64,000 nt of DNA, taken from assembly GCA_000525025.1 (NCBI GenBank), contig JCKJ01000001.1, positions 744,001 through 808,000 on the forward strand. Reading direction: 5' to 3'. Below the pieces are notes generated by a model. That model was not told the origin of the DNA and did not search any database. It saw nothing but the letters and a program-made list of their open reading frames with translations. Within the stretch, counting starts at the first letter, position 1. Every line of letters starts with the position of its first letter. Source of the stretch: Methylophilaceae bacterium 11 (GTDB lineage Bacteria; Pseudomonadota; Gammaproteobacteria; Burkholderiales; Methylophilaceae). Of this stretch, positions 18,901-27,679 are shown piece after piece. A program made the translations under genes and the position numbers.

Positions 18901-19900
18901 TGCCTGTCGCACCTTCATCTCGAATCTCGCCACCTGCACCAGTGGCAGCGCCAGCAAATGGAGAAATAGCGGTAGGGTGGTTATGCGTTTCTACTTTCAT
19001 CAGGTAGTGCATATCATCTTCTACAAAGCGGTACTCGCCAGATTTGTTTGGGTAGAAACGTTGGGTTTTTTGGCCAGCCACAATAGATGAGTTGTCTGAG
19101 TAGGCAACCACCGTGCTGCCCGGATTGAGCTTGTGCGTGTTGCGGATCATGCCAAACAGTGAGATTTCTTGCTGTACACCGTCAATCACCCAGTCTGCAT
19201 TGAATATTTTGTGACGGCAGTGTTCAGAGTTCGCCTGTGCAAACATCATCAGCTCGACATCTGTCGGGTTGCGCCCCATTTTTTGATAATTTTCTAAGAG
19301 ATAATCTACCTCATCAGGCGATAGCGCTAAACCCATCTCGTTATTGGCTGCCTCTAGCGCAGGTTTGCCGCCATGTAAAATATCAATCGTATTTAATGGT
19401 TTTGGTGCTGCGTGGTGATATAGCTTTTCTGCGTCTTGTAACTGGCTTACCACAGTTTCTGTCATGCGGTCATGAATCGCTGCTTTGAATGCGGCTTTTT
19501 CAGCATCGCTTAATGGTTGACCGTTTTGGGTGGTCACATAATACGCAATGCCGCGTTCAAGCCGTAAAATATTGTCCAGTCCACAATTGTTAGCAATGTC
19601 TGTAGCACGTGATGCCCAAGGCGAAATAGTGCCGATACGCGGGATGACCAAAAATAATTCACCGGCAGGTGTTTCGGTGGTGGTCGCCGGGCCGTAGGTC
19701 AAAATTTCTTTCAGTGTACTTTGGTCACTGGCCGATAATGCATTGTCACTAAAGGCAAAGTGCACAAATTCGGTATAGAGATGTTGAATGCTTGGGACAG
19801 ATTGCTTAAGGGTTGCGTAAAGTTTTTCGAGGCGAAATTGTGATAGCGCAGCGCTGCCACGCAGACTTAAACAGGAGGTGCTTGATTGGGTGCTGGACAT
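15965..19900 (-). CDS. purL: Phosphoribosylformylglycinamidine synthase (large single-chain form)
   Basis: PurL converts FGAR, glutamine and ATP to FGAM in purine synthesis. The 1311-residue length is that of the single-chain proteobacterial enzyme, comprising an N-terminal PurS-like domain, a linker, two AIRS-related ATP-binding repeats and a C-terminal class I glutaminase. The motifs [19 protein letters not shown] and [12 protein letters not shown] are intact. The glutaminase triad is Cys1151 (GVCNGCQ), His1276 and Glu1278 (MPHPERVF). It is transcribed alone, with 127 bases upstream to the glycosyltransferase stop. Confidence 0.98.
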   Translation of the reverse strand: MSSTQSSTSCLSLRGSAALSQFRLEKLYATLKQSVPSIQHLYTEFVHFAFSDNALSASDQSTLKEILTYGPATTTETPAGELFLVIPRIGTISPWASRATDIANNCGLDNILRLERGIAYYVTTQNGQPLSDAEKAAFKAAIHDRMTETVVSQLQDAEKLYHHAAPKPLNTIDILHGGKPALEAANNEMGLALSPDEVDYLLENYQKMGRNPTDVELMMFAQANSEHCRHKIFNADWVIDGVQQEISLFGMIRNTHKLNPGSTVVAYSDNSSIVAGQKTQRFYPNKSGEYRFVEDDMHYLMKVETHNHPTAISPFAGAATGAGGEIRDEGATGIGSKPKAGLTGFSVSNLNLPDLKQPWEKPYGKPSRIATPLQIMIDGPLGGAAYNNEFGRPNIAGYFRTFELEAQDAQGNAEVRGYHKPIMLAGGVGNISDQHAFKDAIPPGAALIQLGGPAMLIGLGGGAASSMDTGANTENLDFDSVQRGNPELQRRAQEVIDRCWQLGDQNPIVSIHDVGAGGISNAFPELVNDAKVGAVFQLRNVNNEEPGMSPRELWSNEAQERYVMAVAKENLALFEDICARERCPFAIVGIATEARHLTVEDSHFANKPVDMELSVLLGKPPKMTRDVKSTPKQLTAFDTSKIDLKEAAARVLRLPGVADKTFLITIGDRSVTGLIARDQMVGPWQVPVADVAVTLAGYQTNVGEAFAIGEKAPIALINAPASGRMAIGEAITNIAASWISDIGNLKLSANWMAPAGHAGEDAALFNTVKAVGMELCPALGISIPVGKDSMSMKTVWEEDGAKKAVTSPISLVISAFANTQDVRKTLTPQLRTSVDNKQLGDTSLILIDLGNGKNRMGGSSLAQVYSQLGDQAPDVDNPAQLKQLFTQIQALNTDNKLLAYHDRSDGGLFATLTEMAFAGHCGIDVDLNTLQGDAISALFNEELGAVLQVRASDASAILAQLNNALGHCAHLIGTVNNGHQIHISKDQVQFADSRVNLHRAWSETTYHMQSLRDNPACAQQEYDRILNEADAGMHAHLTFNMQEDIAAPYINTGARPNMAVLREQGVNGQTEMAAAFDRAGFNSIDVHMSDVIAGRVSLKDFAGLVACGGFSYGDVLGAGEGWAKSILFNTRARDEFSAFFNRSDSFALGVCNGCQMMSNLHSIIPGSAHWPHFVRNKSEQFEARFAMVEVLESPSMFFNGMAGSRMPIAVAHGEGFTEFSDKSAVTTVLNEKLATMRFIDHASTPTEVYPFNPNGSPQGLTGFTTTDGRFSIMMPHPERVFRAVQHSWRPDDWQEDGPWMRMFRNARKFIA

Positions 19901-20027
19901 GAATGTAAGTATTTAACTGGATTGATGATTTACAACCATTATTTTAGCAGAAAGCAGCACCACACACACTGCTGAAAATCATCGATAAGCATGCCAGCGC
20001 AACAACCGTTGGCTGAAGCGCCGCTAG

Positions 20028-20990
20028 CTAGTTGTTACCGACAAAGCCAAGTAGATTTTTGTGCTTGAGTATCAATACAATCAAACTGAGTAAGTCTTTA
20101 CGCCGATAAAACGCGTATCTATTTTTGAACAGAATATATAGTTTTTTGAGCTTGCTACTACCTTCAAACAGGTAGAGATATTCTGCGACCTGTTTCTTTG
20201 CAATACTTGTCCAATCAAGCGCACTAAAGTCTTGTTTAACATGGCGATAGTTGCTTAAACTCACCTGTAAAGTTGGGCTGATATCAGAAGATTCACTATC
20301 CTGTAATTTGGCGTCGTTACGTGCAATTGAGCTGGAGTTATGTTGACGGTAATACAGTAGATTGTCAGAGATAAATCCGCGTGCACCGGTCAGTTCCGCA
20401 ATCATCCCCAAATGGTAGTCGTAAGGTAGTTTTGCGCTAATTTTTCTGGATTCGTTATTCAATGCACGATTGAATAGCGTGGAGCCACCTTGCACACTGT
20501 TGGCGATGATGATGCCGTTTAGCCCGGTTTTGAGGCCGCGTCTTCCAATGAATTGATCGCGTATGCTATTAAGTTGGCTATCCACAAAAGCAGAATCGGT
20601 GTGGACGAGTGCTGGTATTTTTTTTACGGTTTCAATAGATTGCAATAAGCGTAAGCTGCGTTCCAGCTTCTCTGGAAACCATACGTCATCTTGATCGCAC
20701 GCAGCAATATAGGGCTCATCCACTTTGTTGAATAAATGAAAATAGGCTTGCACCACGCCCAAATTACCTAGCTGATCTTCCAGAAAAATAAAACGAGGAT
20801 CTTGGGCAACATAGCGTTTGATGATGGTGATGGATTCATCTTTTGAGCCGTCATCCCGAATATAACAGCGCCAGTTTTGATACGTCTGCGCAATCAGCGA
20901 ATCCAGCTGTGCGGCAATATAGGCTTCACCGTTATAGGTCGATAATACAATGGCAATACGTTGAGATGCGTCATCTGAAGAAGCGGACAT
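20028..20990 (-). CDS. Family 2 glycosyltransferase
   Basis: The 320-residue protein has a GT-A fold N-terminus (RIAIVLSTYNGEAYIAAQLD), a nucleotide-sugar site IRDDGSKDES and the metal-binding DQDD at 99-102. Similarity is greatest to rhamnosyl- or galactosyltransferases of O-antigen loci. No transmembrane helix is evident, so it is likely cytoplasmic. It is isolated from any polysaccharide cluster, lying between feoB and purL, so the acceptor cannot be inferred. Confidence 0.88.
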   Translation of the reverse strand: MSASSDDASQRIAIVLSTYNGEAYIAAQLDSLIAQTYQNWRCYIRDDGSKDESITIIKRYVAQDPRFIFLEDQLGNLGVVQAYFHLFNKVDEPYIAACDQDDVWFPEKLERSLRLLQSIETVKKIPALVHTDSAFVDSQLNSIRDQFIGRRGLKTGLNGIIIANSVQGGSTLFNRALNNESRKISAKLPYDYHLGMIAELTGARGFISDNLLYYRQHNSSSIARNDAKLQDSESSDISPTLQVSLSNYRHVKQDFSALDWTSIAKKQVAEYLYLFEGSSKLKKLYILFKNRYAFYRRKDLLSLIVLILKHKNLLGFVGNN

Positions 20991-21112
20991 GAGCAGTCAT
21001 TTCTAATTGTTAATTTTGAAATTACATACTAGCAAAAAATCGATGTCCTGCTAAGCGCTTTTGGTCTATGGCAGTAGCCCCATATGGGTAGTGCTAACCT
21101 TGCTGTTGCTTG

Positions 21113-22906
21113 CTATAGCCCGAGTGCGCGGGCGCCTTGGTAAAAGATAAAGCTGATGAGCCATGCCAGTGCCAGCGACCACACAATGGATAACCACATG
21201 AATCCACTACTTTTTGATTCACTTTTCATGGTGGCGATAGTCGATAAACAAGGGGTGTAGATCAGGGTGAACAGCATAAAGCTCATGCCTTGCACCCAGT
21301 CGATGTTCATCGCAATTTGCTGGCTGAGCGCGTCGCCTTGCAAGCCATAAATCACGGCAAGCGAGCCCACCACAATCTCTTTGGCCACGAAGCCAAAAAT
21401 CAGTGCAATCGCCAGTTGGGTATCAATGCCAATCGGATTAAGCACAGGAGCGAATAGTTGCCCGATTTGACCTGCCCAAGTAGCGCTACTGGCAGGCGCG
21501 ACATTGGTTGGATAGTGCGTGAGCAACCAAACCAATACCACGCCAATAATAATAAATTTGGTGGCGCGACTTAAAAAGTGCTTCACTTCTTGCCAGCCAC
21601 GTAGCCAGATTTGGCGCGGGGTTGGAAAGCGATAAGGCGGCAGCTCTAAGATAAATGGCTCGGTACTTTTGTATTGGTGTTTAAACAAGATGGCGGTTAA
21701 GAATATGGTAAAGAAGCTCACCATATACAGTGCAAACATGATGTAAGCGGCTTGGCTTGCGGCAAATAATGTCGCAATCATAAACAAGAATACTTGTAAG
21801 CGTGCAGAACACAATGAGAGCGGGATCACCAACATGGTGAGTAGGCGCATCGGGCGGCTACGCATCACGCGCGTGCCCATTAGTGCAGGAACGTTACAAC
21901 CAAATCCCATCAGCACCATGACAAAACCGCGGCCATCCAAACCCATTTTGGCCATTAAAGTGTCCATTAAAAATGCGGCGCGAGATAAGTAGCCGCTATC
22001 TTCCACCATGCTCATTACTAAAAAGAACAGCACAATGATGGGCACAAATGCGGCTACGGTGCCGATGCCGTTGTAAATGCCATCCAGCAGCAATCCATTG
22101 AGCCAAGCAGGCAAGCTGGCGAATACAGGTTCTAAGGCTGTCGTTCTGAATAATTCCAGCAACCAAGCCATGCCATCTTGTAGCGGTTTGCCTGCGGTAA
22201 AAATAAATTGAAACAACAAAAACATAGCCAGAAAAAATAGCGGTAAGCCCAACCATGGGTGTAGCAATACACGGTCAATACGGTCAGTGGTTTCATCGTT
22301 CAGCTGGGTGGGCATTTGCACGGCATGTTTGACGATGTTATGCATGGTTTGCTCAATCTGAGTATCGACTTCGAGCAATTGCGCCACATGTGCGGGTGAT
22401 GGCATGGTGCTGACTGGGGTGTTCAGCACCAGTGCGGCAGCCTGTAGGGCTTGTGGGCAGCCATCACCGTATTTAGCGCTAATGGTTTGGACGGGAAACC
22501 CTAATTGTGCCGCCATCGTTACTGTATCAATGGTAATGCCGGCGCGCTTGGCCTCATCTTGCATGTTAAGCAAGAGTAATGTGGGTAGGCCAAGCTGCTT
22601 AATTTGTAATGCCAGCGATAGTTGTCGGTCAATCTGCGAGCTGTTGAGCACAATCATGACCAGATCTACAGTGTGATTGCTTAAAAAATGGCGGACCACT
22701 TGCTCATCATCTGAGAAGCCATGTAAATCGTATAAGCCGGGCAAATCAATCAGCTCAGCAATGTGTCCGCCTAGCAAGATTTTTGCACTCATTAAATCAA
22801 CGGTAATGCCAGGCCAGTTGCCCACGCGTGCTGATGCGCCACTTAAGCGATTAAATAATGTGGATTTCCCAGTATTGGGCATGCCCAGTAGTGCAATACG
22901 TTTCAT
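21113..22906 (-). CDS. feoB: Ferrous iron transporter B
   Basis: FeoB imports Fe2+ across the inner membrane. The 597-residue protein has an N-terminal G domain with G1 GMPNTGKS (8-15), G3 DLPG (54-57) and G4 NMQD (114-117). A core with Gate motifs (SRAAFLMDTLMAKMGLDGR, GFGCNVPALMGTRV) and multiple helices follows. It is shorter than the 770-residue Escherichia coli FeoB, chiefly through a shorter linker and C-terminus; the core appears complete, so I read this as a compact version, not a truncation. feoA lies 9 bases upstream. Confidence 0.96.
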   Translation of the reverse strand: MKRIALLGMPNTGKSTLFNRLSGASARVGNWPGITVDLMSAKILLGGHIAELIDLPGLYDLHGFSDDEQVVRHFLSNHTVDLVMIVLNSSQIDRQLSLALQIKQLGLPTLLLLNMQDEAKRAGITIDTVTMAAQLGFPVQTISAKYGDGCPQALQAAALVLNTPVSTMPSPAHVAQLLEVDTQIEQTMHNIVKHAVQMPTQLNDETTDRIDRVLLHPWLGLPLFFLAMFLLFQFIFTAGKPLQDGMAWLLELFRTTALEPVFASLPAWLNGLLLDGIYNGIGTVAAFVPIIVLFFLVMSMVEDSGYLSRAAFLMDTLMAKMGLDGRGFVMVLMGFGCNVPALMGTRVMRSRPMRLLTMLVIPLSLCSARLQVFLFMIATLFAASQAAYIMFALYMVSFFTIFLTAILFKHQYKSTEPFILELPPYRFPTPRQIWLRGWQEVKHFLSRATKFIIIGVVLVWLLTHYPTNVAPASSATWAGQIGQLFAPVLNPIGIDTQLAIALIFGFVAKEIVVGSLAVIYGLQGDALSQQIAMNIDWVQGMSFMLFTLIYTPCLSTIATMKSESKSSGFMWLSIVWSLALAWLISFIFYQGARALGL

Positions 22907-22915
22907 GAGGTGTAC

Positions 22916-23143
22916 TTAAGCTAGATCAAGTTGGATACGTTGTGCTTCGGACTCGCGCAAGATGATATCTGTTGCACCAATACGCACATGGAGCGGACCG
23001 TTAAAGCTTGCGCGACGAATCAGCGCAATCTGTTTGCCAATACGAAATCCTAACGCGTTAAGCCGTTGGTATAGCGCTTGCTCGGCATGAATCGCATGGA
23101 TGGTGCCTTGTTGGCCCGGGGTTAATTGGCTTAAAACGGTCAT
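22916..23143 (-). CDS. feoA: Ferrous iron transport protein A
   Basis: The 75-residue protein has the SH3-like FeoA fold: LTPGQQGTIHAI at the start, LNALGFRIGKQIALIRR, then GPLHVRIGATDIILRESEAQRI. It is a small cytoplasmic partner thought to modulate FeoB. It is the first gene of a two-gene feoA-feoB operon with a probable Fur-controlled promoter 22-36 bases upstream of its start. Confidence 0.95.
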   Translation of the reverse strand: MTVLSQLTPGQQGTIHAIHAEQALYQRLNALGFRIGKQIALIRRASFNGPLHVRIGATDIILRESEAQRIQLDLA

Positions 23144-23164
23144 ACGGATTATGAATAATCTAAA

Positions 23165-23179
23165 TGATAATAGTTCTTA
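23165..23179 (-). promoter_or_regulatory. Candidate Fur box upstream of feoAB
   Basis: TGATAAT-A-GTTCTTA fits the 7-1-7 Fur pattern (TGATAAT-N-ATTATCA) with a perfect left half and 4 of 7 in the right half. On the gene's strand it overlaps the likely -10 element TATTAT and lies just ahead of feoA, an iron-uptake gene, which is where a Fur site is expected. Confidence 0.5.
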
Positions 23180-23211
23180 ATTATGGCATAAATTCATGGG
23201 GTACGGAAAAT

Positions 23212-23239
23212 AAAAAAGCCTGCAGGTGCAGGCTTTTTT
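23212..23239 (-). terminator. Rho-independent terminator of the parvulin gene
   Basis: A7-GCCTGCA, a GG loop, TGCAGGC, then T6 forms a perfect 7-bp GC-rich stem flanked by A/T runs. It lies 25 bases past the stop of the parvulin gene and upstream of the feoA promoter. Confidence 0.88.
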
Positions 23240-23264
23240 GATGGTAAGTGCTGTAGTACGGGTT

Positions 23265-24080
23265 TTATTTTTTCGCACCAGTGCTAGCGCCAGCCACTTC
23301 AATTTTTGCTTTGTCTTTAAGACCCAGCATCATTTTTTCCAGCTTACGTTGTTGCAAAGTACGCTCTAAACCTTCTTTTACTTTGTCGTACGGTGGCACT
23401 TGTGTTGCGCGGGTGTCCACCATTTTAATTACGTGCCAGCCAAATTGTGTTTGTACTGGCGCTGTTGTCAACTCACCTTTTTTAAGTGCAATCACTGCAT
23501 CGCTGAATGGTTTCACCATGCCTGCTGGAGAGAACCAACCTAAATCGCCACCTTTTTCTTTAGAGCCAGGGTCCAGTGATTTCTCTTTGGCTAATTTGGC
23601 AAAATCCGTACCTTTTTTAAGTTGTGCTAACACATCATTGGCTTCGGCTTCTGTTTTCACCAAGATATGACGTGCGTTATATTCTTTATCACCCAACTCT
23701 TTTTTGTATTGCTCGTATGCTTCTTTTTTCTCGGCTTCAGACACAGGATTTTTCTTCATAAAGTCAGCAAGAAAAGCATTTACTAGCAATTTACGACGCG
23801 CCAGTTCTTCGTTAGCAATAAAGTCAGCTTGTTTATCAATGCCTAGTTTTTGCGCTTCTTGGTAAGCCAGCTCAGAACCTACTAGCTCGTTAATGACTGC
23901 ATTCTTCATGTTGTCATTTGGTTTTTGGCCACGTGCTTCCGCATCTTTTAATATGTAATCTACCCATGCTTGTTTGATGGGTTTGCCGTTGACCGTTGCA
24001 GGGTCCGCAGCCAGTGTTGGTAGTGCCAGTGCTAGCGTGGAAAGTGCGGCAGTGGTAACTAAAATGTGTTTGATGTTCAT
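23265..24080 (-). CDS. Exported parvulin-type peptidyl-prolyl isomerase (PpiC/SurA-like)
   Basis: The 271-residue protein has a signal peptide (MNIKHILVTTAALSTLALALPTLA, split here by its cleavage near LAADPAT). A SurA-like N-terminal helical chaperone region follows, then one rotamase domain (YNARHILVKTEAEANDVL, LGWFSPAGMVKPFSDAV, TQFGWHVIKM). It probably helps fold outer-membrane or periplasmic proteins. It has only one parvulin domain, unlike SurA's two, so it is a paralogue of the PrsA/PpiD type. Confidence 0.9.
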   Translation of the reverse strand: MNIKHILVTTAALSTLALALPTLAADPATVNGKPIKQAWVDYILKDAEARGQKPNDNMKNAVINELVGSELAYQEAQKLGIDKQADFIANEELARRKLLVNAFLADFMKKNPVSEAEKKEAYEQYKKELGDKEYNARHILVKTEAEANDVLAQLKKGTDFAKLAKEKSLDPGSKEKGGDLGWFSPAGMVKPFSDAVIALKKGELTTAPVQTQFGWHVIKMVDTRATQVPPYDKVKEGLERTLQQRKLEKMMLGLKDKAKIEVAGASTGAKK

Positions 24081-24112
24081 GAGAGGTCCTCAGGGTAAAA
24101 GTAAAGTCTTGA

Positions 24113-24391
24113 TTAGTTAGACATTGTTGTTATGGGGTCGCTTGGTGAAATTGCAAGTATGCTAATTGCATGAATTTTATGCGGAATTAAATCATTGATT
24201 GCTTGATACACCATTCTGTGACGCACGATCTGTGATTGATTCGAAAAGTGGGAGCTTACGATTTTTAGTTGAAAGTGTCCACCCCCCGTATTTCCAGCAT
24301 GTCCTTTGTGCAAATCGCTTTGGTCAGTAAGTTCGAGTAGGCTGGGTCCCAAATTGTTCAATCTGGATTTGATTTCTTCTATCAGGTGCAT
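24113..24391 (-). CDS. BolA family protein
   Basis: The 92-residue protein matches the BolA fold: helix EEIKSRLN, a GGGHFQLKIVSSHF strand with the conserved histidine region, and the RHRMVYQAINDLI motif. BolA proteins bind [2Fe-2S] clusters with monothiol glutaredoxins and affect envelope and stress genes. It is co-directional and 3 bases from the YciI-like gene. Whether it is BolA or IbaG cannot be told by eye. Confidence 0.85.
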   Translation of the reverse strand: MHLIEEIKSRLNNLGPSLLELTDQSDLHKGHAGNTGGGHFQLKIVSSHFSNQSQIVRHRMVYQAINDLIPHKIHAISILAISPSDPITTMSN

Positions 24392-24394
24392 GGT

Positions 24395-24694
24395 TTATGG
24401 TAGCGTTTTTCTAAAAGGTGATACTTTAACACTGGCATAGACCTGTTCTGTGACAAAAGGATCCGCATCAGCCCATGCTTGTGCTGCTTCTATATCATCG
24501 AACTCTGCAATGATTAAGCTGCCGGTGTAACCAGCGGGTCCCGGGTCAATGCTATCAATAGCGGGAAAAGGGCCGGCCAATAGCAGACGACCGGTGTTTT
24601 GTAATTCGGTGAGCCGTGCTAAATGCGCTGGCCTGGCTTTTAAGCGTTTATCCAGGCTGTTGGGGGTGTCCTCAGCCACAATTGCATACCACAT
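24395..24694 (-). CDS. YciI-like protein
   Basis: The 99-residue protein fits the YciI family (a ferredoxin-like dimeric fold with possible active-site His and Asp). The motifs are [32 protein letters not shown] and AWADADPFV. The ATG at 24692-24694 is preceded by a GGAGAG site; the longer frame would overlap yciB. Function is uncertain; some family members are dehalogenases, others appear to be structural. It lies 1 base after yciB and 3 bases before BolA. Confidence 0.88.
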   Translation of the reverse strand: MWYAIVAEDTPNSLDKRLKARPAHLARLTELQNTGRLLLAGPFPAIDSIDPGPAGYTGSLIIAEFDDIEAAQAWADADPFVTEQVYASVKVSPFRKTLP

Positions 24695-24695
24695 A

Positions 24696-25259
24696 TTACT
24701 CTCCATCTTTCTGATTTGGGTCTTCATGGTTGGGGTTAACCAAATAGGCTTTCAGCACCAAGGTTTGACCAATCATAAAAGCAAACATCAGTGAGGTGAC
24801 GCCGAAGAGTTTGAAATTGACCCAAGCATTTTCGGTAAAGTGAAACGCAACATATAAATTAAGTATGCCTAATACCACCAAAAACAGAATCCACACCCAA
24901 TTGAGTTTGTGCCAAACAGTGGCTGGTGGGTTTAATACTTTGTGCATCATTTGTTGAATCAAGTTTTTGTTAAAAAACTGATTCGAAACAAACAAGACCA
25001 AAGCGCCTATCCAATAAAGCGCGGTGGGTTTCCACATAATATAGGTCTTGTCATGCAGCAATAAAGTGATGCCGCCGAGTATGGAAATGATCGCGCCGTT
25101 GATGAGAAGCGCTTTATCTACGGTTTTGAATACTAGTTTGCTCCACAAAATAAGCGCGATGGTGGTGCCGATGGCGACTGCGGTGGCGACATAGATATCA
25201 AACAGCTTATAAGCCACAAAAAACAAAATGACGGGGAGTAAATCAAAAAAAATTTTCAT
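24696..25259 (-). CDS. yciB: Inner membrane septation protein A homologue
   Basis: The 187-residue protein is a YciB/IspZ family member with about five transmembrane helices ([16 protein letters not shown]; the central [37 protein letters not shown]). The charged C-terminus reads [13 protein letters not shown]. YciB interacts with cell envelope and division proteins. It is the first of the co-directional cluster yciB-YciI-BolA-parvulin, and it diverges from the rnm gene. Confidence 0.93.
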   Translation of the reverse strand: MKIFFDLLPVILFFVAYKLFDIYVATAVAIGTTIALILWSKLVFKTVDKALLINGAIISILGGITLLLHDKTYIMWKPTALYWIGALVLFVSNQFFNKNLIQQMMHKVLNPPATVWHKLNWVWILFLVVLGILNLYVAFHFTENAWVNFKLFGVTSLMFAFMIGQTLVLKAYLVNPNHEDPNQKDGE

Positions 25260-25371
25260 GAATACACTTCAAAATACGTTGATATTGGATGGGGCTCAAC
25301 TTTGGTTGCGCTATCGGTAATCCCTGTATTTTGCTATGATTTCTGCTTGATTGCAAAATACTTATGAGATT

Positions 25372-26226
25372 ATGGCCGCATTAATTGATTTGCATTGCCA
25401 TTCAACCATTTCGGATGGCTTGCTTCCACCAGAAGAGTTGGTAGCGCACGCCGCTGCGCGCGGGGTTAAAGTGCTTGGCTTAACCGACCATGATGATTTA
25501 GGTGGCTTGGCCATTGCCAGAGAAGCGGCCAAACGCTATGGCATCGCCTTTGTGAATGGCGTGGAAATCTCCGTGACTTGGAAGCGCCGTACCTTGCATA
25601 TCGTTGGTTTAAAGGTGGATGCGGATAATCCGGCCCTTAAAAATGCGCTGGCAGGCGTGCGTGATGCACGCGATGGGCGTGCTCGAGAAATTGCAGCAGG
25701 TTTGGCAAAAGTGGGGATTGCCGATGCTTACGAAGGCGCAAAATCCTTTGCCAAACAAAGCATTATGACGCGCAGCCATTTTGCACAGTTTTTGGTGCAA
25801 GCGGGTCACGCAAAAAATGTAAAAACTGTATTTAAAAAATATCTAGTCAAAGGTAAGCCCGGCTTTGTAGAACATCAATGGATGAGTTTAGAAGAGGCTG
25901 TCACGCTCATCAAACAAAGTGGAGGTTTTGCAGTGATTGCACATCCAGGTCGCTATGACTTAGGGTTTGTGAACATGCACTTGCTCATGCATGAGTTCAG
26001 AGGATATGGCGGCGACGCGATTGAAGTCGTCACTGGCAGCCACACGCCGCCGCAATATGATCAGTTTGCAAAAATTGCCCATCGTTTTAGTTTAAAAGCC
26101 TCGCAAGGTTCGGATTATCATGGTCCGGGCTTGTCTTATATGGAAATGGGCTACCTGCCTGATTTGCCGCATGGTTGTGTGCCGGTTTGGCAAGATTGGG
26201 AAGAGGCGCGATTACTTAACGCTTAG
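25372..26226 (+). CDS. rnm: PHP-domain exonuclease (RNase AM / Rnm-like)
   Basis: The 284-residue protein has the PHP metal-binding motif DLHCHSTISDG near its start (His8, His10, Asp15), TDHDDLGG, and C-terminal HPGRYD and SDYHG segments. The Escherichia coli orthologue (YciV/TrpH) is a 5'-3' exonuclease that trims rRNA ends. The start at 25372 has a GAGA site; a TTG further upstream is less likely. It heads a run rnm-yciO-M50-trpS-scpA-scpB common in Betaproteobacteria. Confidence 0.88.
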   Translation: MAALIDLHCHSTISDGLLPPEELVAHAAARGVKVLGLTDHDDLGGLAIAREAAKRYGIAFVNGVEISVTWKRRTLHIVGLKVDADNPALKNALAGVRDARDGRAREIAAGLAKVGIADAYEGAKSFAKQSIMTRSHFAQFLVQAGHAKNVKTVFKKYLVKGKPGFVEHQWMSLEEAVTLIKQSGGFAVIAHPGRYDLGFVNMHLLMHEFRGYGGDAIEVVTGSHTPPQYDQFAKIAHRFSLKASQGSDYHGPGLSYMEMGYLPDLPHGCVPVWQDWEEARLLNA

Positions 26227-26264
26227 CGGCAAGTGCTTGGCGGATATTCTTACACGCAATCCTT

Positions 26265-26888
26265 ATGGCCCAGTATTTTGTGATTCATGCAGAAAATCCA
26301 CAACCACGCTTGGTGAAACAAGCGGTGGATATTTTGCAAAACGGCGGTGTGATTGCTTATCCCACCGACTCAAGCTATGCCTTGGGTTGCGCGCTTGGCT
26401 TTAAAGAGGCGCAAACCAAGATTCGCAGCATTCGTGGCGTGGATGATAGCCATTTGTTTACATTAATGTGCCGCAATCTAAGTGAGTTAAGCACTTACGC
26501 CAAAGTGGATAATGCGCAATTCAGATTGCTCAAAGCCAATACGCCGGGCCCTTATACCTTTATTTTAGAGGCCAGCCGTGAAGTGCCGCGCCGTCTTTTG
26601 CATGCTAAACGCAGTACGATTGGACTACGTGTGCCGGAGCATGCTGTGACACAAGCGCTGCTTGAAGCATTGGATGCGCCCTTACTCAGCATGACCTTGC
26701 AGTTGCCTGGCGATGATGCGCCGTTGAATATTGCCTGGGAAATCCGTGAGCAATTGGAACATCAATTGGATTTGGTGATTGACTCAAGCCTGGCGCAGGC
26801 GGGTGAGACTACTGTGGTGGATTTAACAGGTGCATCGCCGGAAGTGATCAGGCAAGGTATAGGCACCATCGACGTACTGGGGATATGA
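26265..26888 (+). CDS. yciO: YciO/Sua5/YrdC-family threonylcarbamoyl-AMP synthase-like protein
   Basis: The 207-residue protein fits the dsRNA-binding YrdC fold: GGVIAYPTDSSYALGC, RSIRGVDDSHLFTLMCRNL, GPYTFILEASREVPRR and KRSTIGLRVPEH. YciO proteins are paralogues of the t6A enzyme TsaC; their own role is less sure. It follows rnm by 38 bases and is probably co-transcribed with it. Confidence 0.9.
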   Translation: MAQYFVIHAENPQPRLVKQAVDILQNGGVIAYPTDSSYALGCALGFKEAQTKIRSIRGVDDSHLFTLMCRNLSELSTYAKVDNAQFRLLKANTPGPYTFILEASREVPRRLLHAKRSTIGLRVPEHAVTQALLEALDAPLLSMTLQLPGDDAPLNIAWEIREQLEHQLDLVIDSSLAQAGETTVVDLTGASPEVIRQGIGTIDVLGI

Positions 26889-26926
26889 GTACGCTTGGTT
26901 TATAGATTAATTAGGGATATCAACAC

Positions 26927-27565
26927 TTGGAACTGACCGTTGTACAAAAAATTGCCGTATACGCGCTACCTATCTTATTTGCCATTACGGTGCATGAGGC
27001 GGCACATGGTTACGCTGCCAAATATTTTGGCGATCTAACAGCCGAAAGAATGGGCAGGATTAGCCTGAATCCACTTAAACATATCGATCCATTTGGCACC
27101 ATTATCTTGCCTGCGTTGACGGTGATGCTTGGCGGTATATTATTTGGCTGGGCTAAGCCGGTACCTGTTAACTTTGCTAATTTACGCAATCCAAAAAAAG
27201 ACATGTTTTGGGTGGCAGCAGCAGGCCCGGCCTCAAATTTCGTCATGGCGATTTTTTGGGCATTACTACTGAGTTATGCTAATTATGCGCCCAATACGGC
27301 CATCAATTTTTTAGCGGAAATGAGCTTGGCGGGTATCTCGATTAACTTAGTGCTGATGGTGTTGAATTTGCTGCCGATGCCGCCTTTAGACGGCGGACGT
27401 ATTGCAGTAAGCTTACTGCCTACGCCGATGGCGATTCAATTGGCACGTTTAGAACAATACGGCTTTATTATTTTGATCGTGCTGATGTTCACCGGTATTT
27501 TGGGCAAAATTATTTCGCCCATCATTCACTTATTTGAACGACTTATTTATATGATATTTATGTAG
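26927..27565 (+). CDS. M50-family site-2 protease
   Basis: The 212-residue membrane metalloprotease has the zinc motif HEAAHGYA near residue 24 and the second ligand motif LNLLPMPPLDGGRI, with four or five hydrophobic helices. The start is a TTG at 26927 with AGGGA about ten bases upstream; the next ATG would remove the zinc motif, so TTG is nearly forced. It is of the RseP-unlike, short, PDZ-free type widely found beside trpS and scpA in Betaproteobacteria. The substrate is unknown. Confidence 0.9.
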   Translation: MELTVVQKIAVYALPILFAITVHEAAHGYAAKYFGDLTAERMGRISLNPLKHIDPFGTIILPALTVMLGGILFGWAKPVPVNFANLRNPKKDMFWVAAAGPASNFVMAIFWALLLSYANYAPNTAINFLAEMSLAGISINLVLMVLNLLPMPPLDGGRIAVSLLPTPMAIQLARLEQYGFIILIVLMFTGILGKIISPIIHLFERLIYMIFM

Positions 27566-27679
27566 TCGCATAGGTGTGGTTGTCGCTTTAATCATGTATA
27601 AAAGCATGTGTAATTAAATAAGCATAATTTATAATTGGCTTTATTTTCAGAATTTAATTTTCTTTGGGTTTGAATCACT

